Source: an uncultured Coriobacteriaceae bacterium
Lineage (GTDB): Bacteria > Actinomycetota > Coriobacteriia > Coriobacteriales > Atopobiaceae
Assembly: GCA_902793465.1 (NCBI GenBank)
Contig: CADBDT010000001.1
Coordinates: 1-64,000, forward strand
Reading direction: 5' to 3'
DNA length: 64,000 nucleotides
Shown: one piece after another, positions 59,825 through 64,000 of the stretch
Position numbering within the stretch: position 1 is the first letter of the stretch
How the letters are laid out: each line of letters opens with the position of its first letter
Translations under genes and position numbers: made by a program
Notes under the pieces: generated by a model
Database searches by the model: none
Seen by the model: the letters and a program-made list of their open reading frames with translations, nothing else
Told to the model about the DNA's origin: nothing

Positions 59825-61378
59825 TTACGATATGTTCTGGAAGGTCCACCCGTGCTGGTTCCAGGCGTGGTGCTCGCCGGTGAGCGTGGAGGTAACGGCC
59901 AGGTTCTTGATGTCGATTGGGAACCAACGCGTGGTCATGGTTGCCTCGCCGCCATTGACGAAGATCTCTACGCAGGAGGTATCCACCATAATGCGTACGC
60001 TCTCCACCTTGTCAGCCGAAAGTGCGGTTAGCGGCAGGCGACGGACGGAGCGGAAGCGACCGGCGTGGCTGTGGAACACGAGCTCGGCGTCGTGCTCGTT
60101 AATTACGAACTCGAGGTCGCCGTTAAGCATAATGTGGCCAGTGCCCTCGATGTTGTCTACGGTAATGTCGCCGATGCCGTTTAGGCGGACGCCCTTGGCG
60201 CCTACCATGCTGAACTTGTCGTAGGTGGAGGAGCCCATGTAGCCGGTGGCACCGTCTGCGGCTTCCGCGGTCCATTCGACCTCGTCCTCGCGCAGCGTGT
60301 CCATTTCGGCCACGGGCCACTGGCAAATGCGTCCTGCGTCGTTGAGCGTAAGCTCGCGTGGCATGGTAAGGGAGTGCGCCCACTCGGGGGTGGTGGGAAC
60401 GTCGTACTCGAACTCCATGTCGGCGACGCCAGCCCATGCCATAAGGATCTTGCGGCCGTTCTCGTCCTCGAACACCTGGCAGGCGTAGAAGTCGAAGCCG
60501 TAGTCCAGCTCAATAAAGGTGTCGCGATCCACGCAGGCAAAGGGCTTCTGTGCGTCCTGCTTGCCCGAATCCTGGGACAGAAGGTCGATTACCTTGCCGT
60601 CGATAGGGAAGTAGCCGGAGTTGTGGATGGTCTGGAACTTGTACTGCTGCTTGGGGATGCCCTGCGGACACACGAACAGGAACTCTTTGTCGCCAAACTT
60701 TGCGACGCTGGGGCACTCCCACATGTAGCCAAACGGGTTCTCGTCGTCCTTGTTGGTGGCAGAGCCCGCCATCTCCCACTTAATGCCGTCGTCGGAGCTG
60801 TACAAAAGTGCGCAGCCATGGCTCTCTACGGTGCGGCAACCAAGGAGCATCCACCATTTGCCATCCTGTTTCCATACCTTGGGGTCGCGCACGTGGTTGG
60901 AGGCGTATGCGGGATACTGGTCGTTGCACAGCACGGGACGCTTTTCGCCCAGGGATATGTGGCACTTGTCGCCCTCGTCCTTGCACACCACCAGCGTCTC
61001 GTTTGCCTTGCGGCCCTTAAAGTCGTAGTCGAAGCCGGCCGCCTTGCCACCGGGCTCAAGCTCGTTGCCCGTGTAGTACAGCCACAGCTCGTCGCCGTTT
61101 ACGATGCCGGAGCCAGAATACGAGCCGTTCTTGTCCGTTTGGACGCTGGGCATAATGGCGCCGCCGTGCCAGTACCAGGTAAGCAGGTCGGGGCTCGACC
61201 AGTGGCCCCATCCATGTCCGGCCTCGCGTGGCCAGCGCGGCTCGTACTGATGAAATATGTGATAAACGCCCTTAAAATGCGAGAGGCCGTTGGGATCGGT
61301 TATGTTTCCAGACGGGCACTGCAGGTGATACCGCATGCGCCAGTTGTGGTGCTGGTCGAGCTTAACAAGCATTGTCAT
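59825..61378 (-). CDS. GH32 beta-fructofuranosidase / fructan hydrolase
   Basis: A 517-aa glycoside hydrolase family 32 protein. The nucleophile Asp28 lies in NITDPNGLSHFKG (usually WMNDPNG). The RDP motif is at 164-166 (HVRDPKVW) and the acid/base Glu221 in WECPSVAKF. A C-terminal beta-sandwich is present (RFRSVRRLPL; DTSCVEIFVNGGEATMT). It has no signal peptide, so it should act inside the cell on sucrose, sucrose-6-phosphate or imported fructo-oligosaccharides. No transporter or regulator adjoins. AGGAAGGGG precedes ATG. Confidence 0.9.
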   Translation of the reverse strand: MTMLVKLDQHHNWRMRYHLQCPSGNITDPNGLSHFKGVYHIFHQYEPRWPREAGHGWGHWSSPDLLTWYWHGGAIMPSVQTDKNGSYSGSGIVNGDELWLYYTGNELEPGGKAAGFDYDFKGRKANETLVVCKDEGDKCHISLGEKRPVLCNDQYPAYASNHVRDPKVWKQDGKWWMLLGCRTVESHGCALLYSSDDGIKWEMAGSATNKDDENPFGYMWECPSVAKFGDKEFLFVCPQGIPKQQYKFQTIHNSGYFPIDGKVIDLLSQDSGKQDAQKPFACVDRDTFIELDYGFDFYACQVFEDENGRKILMAWAGVADMEFEYDVPTTPEWAHSLTMPRELTLNDAGRICQWPVAEMDTLREDEVEWTAEAADGATGYMGSSTYDKFSMVGAKGVRLNGIGDITVDNIEGTGHIMLNGDLEFVINEHDAELVFHSHAGRFRSVRRLPLTALSADKVESVRIMVDTSCVEIFVNGGEATMTTRWFPIDIKNLAVTSTLTGEHHAWNQHGWTFQNIS

Positions 61379-61531
61379 AAAAAACCCCTTCCTCTAAACG
61401 TGCAGGCAGAACGCCTGTGAGAACGATTCCATAATAGAAGGGTTTAATGAGGGAAATGCTATACGAGGGATTTTTATCTGCAAAGGCCCGCTATGCTTCG
61501 GCGGCTGGCCGAAGGGAAATTAAACGTTGCC

Positions 61532-62899
61532 CTAGCTCTCGGGCGTATAGAAGGTGTAGCGATTACGTCCGCCTTCCTTGGACTGGTAGAGGGCCTTGTC
61601 GGCAGCGTTGTACAGGCTTAGGTCTCCGTGAACGTCGTCGCTGCATGCAATGCCAACAGAGAGGGTAATTTGGGGCAGATTGTCGGAGGTGTTTTGCAGA
61701 TCGGCAGAAATGTCGGATATCTTCTGAGTTATTATGTGATGCCTGATGCCTTCCATGGCCGTCATTACTACGGCAAACTCGTCGCCACCTATGCGGCAGG
61801 CGTAATCCGAGGTCCTAAAGTGGTTTACCAGCGAGAAGGCCACCTTTCGTAGCACCAGGTCGCCAACTTCGTGGCCGTAGTTGTCGTTTATGTTCTTAAA
61901 CAGGTCCACGTCTATGAGCAGCAGCACCAAGTGCTCCTCGCCAGACTCCAGGAGCCTGTTGTAAAAGCCGCGGTTCATGAGGCCAGTTAGCGGATCCGTT
62001 TCGGCCTCACGCTTGAGCATGGCCTCCTTGCGGCGATTCTCTGCGTACATGATGTTGTACGAATCCACCATGTTGCGCAGCTCTATTGCACCCAGGCTGT
62101 CCAGCGGCATGTTTTGTCGAATGCGCTCGGCGTGAATCTTAAGAGGGCGCACCACAAGCAGGTAGTTAAGAACGACTGTAAACAGAATGATACCCACGAG
62201 GGCAAAGACGATAATCCTAAAATTTGCGAGCAGAGAGTTTAATAGTTTTTCCGAGCTCTGCTTGCTCGCCTCAAGGCTGGAAAGAAGTTCCTTTGTGCAC
62301 GAGTCTGCGTTTTCCTGAATAGATCGCTTGGTCGACTCGTAGTCCTCGCCAGCCACAATCTGCTCGGCTCGCGCCAGCTTTTGAGCGTCGGTAAGCATCG
62401 CGTCGTTGCCCAAACGAATACTTTCTAGCTCGGCAGGCATCGGGTCCAGGTGCGTTGCCTCCGCGGCAAGCCTCATTGCATAGAGCTCGTGGCTGCCCAG
62501 CTTGGTGCTGGACTCGTACGCTTCGGATAATTCGAGGTAAGCAGCGTCGCTGGTTACGAGTTTTCGCAGTGTTTCGAGTGACTCTTCGCGCGTCCTCGTT
62601 TGCGCGTACTCGCGAATGTATTCGTCCAAATACTCCTGCTGCCCCGTTATCACATACATGCGTGCGCAGGAGGTTAGATGATCGGATGCTCCTGTGAGCT
62701 CGGCGGTAGCGTTTGCACAGCTCTCGTAGTTCTGGTGGACCTCTTCCAATGCCGTGTGTTCGAACATTATGCGTGTTGCCGTTGCGGCGGCAACAATGGA
62801 GAGCACGATGGCAACAACGAGCGCACAGGTGTTTATAACCTGCAGGCTTACGGAGCGTCTGCCCTTTTTGCTCGTAATATCGCTTGTTTTTGCATCCAT
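61532..62899 (-). CDS. Membrane diguanylate cyclase with extracytoplasmic helical sensor
   Basis: A 455-aa protein counted from the ATG at 62899; upstream frame codons have no ribosome site. Helix 1 (about 18-42) and helix 2 (about 232-255) bracket a helical outer domain of about 190 residues. A short HAMP-like segment precedes the GGDEF domain: DPLTGLMNRGFYNRLL, LLIDVDLFKNINDNYGHEVGD, and the intact active site RIGGDEFAVV. An RxxD inhibitory site is not evident before GGDEF. It likely makes c-di-GMP, opposing the EAL protein encoded at 49593. Confidence 0.9.
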   Translation of the reverse strand: MDAKTSDITSKKGRRSVSLQVINTCALVVAIVLSIVAAATATRIMFEHTALEEVHQNYESCANATAELTGASDHLTSCARMYVITGQQEYLDEYIREYAQTRTREESLETLRKLVTSDAAYLELSEAYESSTKLGSHELYAMRLAAEATHLDPMPAELESIRLGNDAMLTDAQKLARAEQIVAGEDYESTKRSIQENADSCTKELLSSLEASKQSSEKLLNSLLANFRIIVFALVGIILFTVVLNYLLVVRPLKIHAERIRQNMPLDSLGAIELRNMVDSYNIMYAENRRKEAMLKREAETDPLTGLMNRGFYNRLLESGEEHLVLLLIDVDLFKNINDNYGHEVGDLVLRKVAFSLVNHFRTSDYACRIGGDEFAVVMTAMEGIRHHIITQKISDISADLQNTSDNLPQITLSVGIACSDDVHGDLSLYNAADKALYQSKEGGRNRYTFYTPES

Positions 62900-63119
62900 G
62901 CGCAAAACCCCGTCGATGCCTGCATGACCCATCACGGTATAAATACTACTTAATTCCAATACGGATAGGCCAAATCTAACCGCGAGGGGTCGCAAATAGC
63001 CCATGAAACAGGCAATATTTAGGGAGGTATACAATGCGGCATAGCGAGTCGTTCGTTCGTATTTCGTATACGGTACTTGATACAATTCTTGTGACGAACA
63101 TGCATGTATTGGCCCAAGG

Positions 63120-63467
63120 ATGGTGATGCGCATGGAATCCATAGGATGCGGCCAGCGCAGTGGATCAACGTTTTTTAGCAACACGGAATGTGCGTACTTT
63201 CCGTGTCACAAAGGCGTTGATGAACGCGAGTTTAATTGCCTGTTTTGCTACTGCCCGCTGTACGTCTTGGGCCCGCGCTGCGGAGGGGACTATCGGTATA
63301 CCAAAGCGGGAACGAAGGACTGTACGCTCTGCACGCGGCTCCATGAAGGAGATGCTGGTGCGACCTTGGTAAAGGAGCGCTTTGCGGAGTTGGCAGACCT
63401 TGCGCGCGAGGACGTTGGCCCTGTGTGCGGGGATGCGCAGGACGCGTGCGGGGACGGTCGCCAATGA
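63120..63467 (+). CDS. Cysteine-rich small-domain protein linked to cobalamin genes
   Basis: A 115-aa protein. FFSNTECAYFPCH, NCLFCYCPLY and DCTLCTRLH form the cysteine cluster of the Cys-rich small domain (PF04071 type) found beside cobalamin biosynthesis genes. It probably binds metal or a cluster; no mechanism is settled. Several in-frame ATGs (63120, 63126, 63132) are possible starts. The stop overlaps the cobU ATG by 4 nt, implying coupling. Confidence 0.75.
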   Translation: MVMRMESIGCGQRSGSTFFSNTECAYFPCHKGVDEREFNCLFCYCPLYVLGPRCGGDYRYTKAGTKDCTLCTRLHEGDAGATLVKERFAELADLAREDVGPVCGDAQDACGDGRQ

Positions 63468-64000
63468 GGGTGCTCGTAATTGGCGGCGCTGGTAGCGGCA
63501 AGTCAGCCTTTGCAGAGAAGCTTGCCTGTGGCCTGAGCGAAAGTCGTACGTACGTGGCAACCATGGCGCGCAAGGGTCGCGAGGCGCGCGAGCGCATAGA
63601 GCGGCATCGGCAGCAACGCGCGCATTTGGGGTTCCGCACGGTCGAGTGTGCGGACGGTAGCTTGGAGGCTGGATTGCGCGCGGCGGACAAGACTGGCGTG
63701 GTGCTGCTGGACGACTTGGGAAACCTGCTGGCAAACGCGCTGTTCTCGTTGGACGGGAGCATGGCCAAGCCCCAAGCGGTGCAGGATTGCCTGCTGCGGG
63801 AGGTCGTGGCGCTTTGCTCGGGCTATTCGCATGCGGTTGTAGTGGGAAACCTGGTGGGCAGCGAGGGGTTGTTGGCAGACGAATACACCCTTGCATGGGT
63901 GCGATCCATGGGCGCGCTATGCTGCGGTCTTGCACAGGAGTTCGATGCGGTGGTAGAGGTTGTTGCCGGCGTTCCGTGCGTGGTTAAGGGTGATATAGCA
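63464..64000 (+). CDS. cobU: CobU-like adenosylcobinamide kinase/guanylyltransferase (runs off window)
   Basis: 179 codons are visible, open to the window end. The P-loop is GGAGSGKSAFAEKLA. YVATMARKGREARERIERHR holds the His expected for guanylylation. TGVVLLDDLGNLLANALF corresponds to VLLDCLTLWLSN in CobU. It would phosphorylate adenosylcobinamide and attach GMP, a late cobalamin-assembly step. The sequence is divergent, so the symbol is tentative. The true C-terminus lies beyond the window. Confidence 0.75.
   Translation, partial: MRVLVIGGAGSGKSAFAEKLACGLSESRTYVATMARKGREARERIERHRQQRAHLGFRTVECADGSLEAGLRAADKTGVVLLDDLGNLLANALFSLDGSMAKPQAVQDCLLREVVALCSGYSHAVVVGNLVGSEGLLADEYTLAWVRSMGALCCGLAQEFDAVVEVVAGVPCVVKGDIA

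Noticed and set aside
61496-61514. Hairpin CTTCGG...CCGAAG after the cyclase gene as terminator
   Set aside because: The stem is only 6 bp and no T-run follows in the direction of transcription.
1-64000. tRNA or rRNA genes
   Set aside because: No cloverleaf with GTTCRA-type T-arm or rRNA-like stretch was noticed in the gaps; a tRNAscan run would be decisive.

Overview
The window reads as chromosome of a moderately high-GC actinobacterium. The closest overall fit is class Coriobacteriia (Olsenella/Atopobium/Eggerthella-like relatives). This is an inference from the gene mix: a SufBCDSU operon with an Rrf2 regulator as the only Fe-S assembly system seen, gatCAB, ferredoxin-type aldo/keto reductase, serine/alanine-rich lipoproteins, many sensory hybrid kinases and frequent ATA isoleucine codons. 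The genus is not determined.

Layout. 0-15.8 kb: a lipoprotein, a polar amino-acid ABC importer with two binding lipoproteins, an atypical orphan response regulator, an HtrA protease, sbcDC, a P-loop/CYTH protein, a zinc-ribbon membrane protein and an aldo/keto reductase. 15.9-22.6 kb: a complete type I Wadjet anti-plasmid system, jetABCD, with 8-nt overlaps between all consecutive genes. 22.6-28.7 kb: an accessory island bounded by two directly repeated 127-bp MITE-like elements. It holds an AAA-like/PD-(D/E)XK protein, a duplicated module (Xre regulator, 43-aa hydrophobic/basic peptide, convergent small RNA), a PIN-domain relic and an AAA_14/DUF4143 ATPase. 28.8-34.4 kb: sufCBDSU-rrf2 on the minus strand, behind a promoter whose core overlaps a near-perfect palindrome. 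34.4-36.2 kb: gene-free DNA with a 153-bp tandem duplication, a roughly 275-bp inverted repeat and a strikingly regular array of 13 palindromic units at 73-bp spacing. 36.3-47.6 kb: HAD phosphatase, EIIA-Man, lipoprotein, gatCAB, a membrane protein, a TerB-like protein, a Phd/RelE toxin-antitoxin pair and a copper-type P1B ATPase. 48-55 kb: a phosphorelay operon ending in an amino-acid permease fused to a hybrid kinase. 55-64 kb: a coiled-coil protein of unknown function, HAD phosphatase, a surface protein, GH32 fructosidase, a diguanylate cyclase and the start of a cobalamin gene pair (cysteine-rich protein, cobU).

The non-coding DNA is unusually rich in long palindromes. At least four families can be told apart by eye: (P) elements with the core GGGTACATCGCG and locus-specific outer arms; (H) hairpins of 110-230 bp whose core is conserved but whose long arms differ at every site and still pair, one of them lying inside sufD; (M) MITE-like elements, one of which supplies the JetD C-terminus; and (B) the 73-bp BIME-like array. 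They coexist with SbcCD, which in other bacteria attacks long palindromes.

The most promising candidates for undescribed biology are the duplicated Xre/peptide/sRNA module (25.0-26.4 kb), the 73-bp array (35.28-36.22 kb) and the H hairpins with covarying arms. All functional assignments come from reading motifs; no database search was run.
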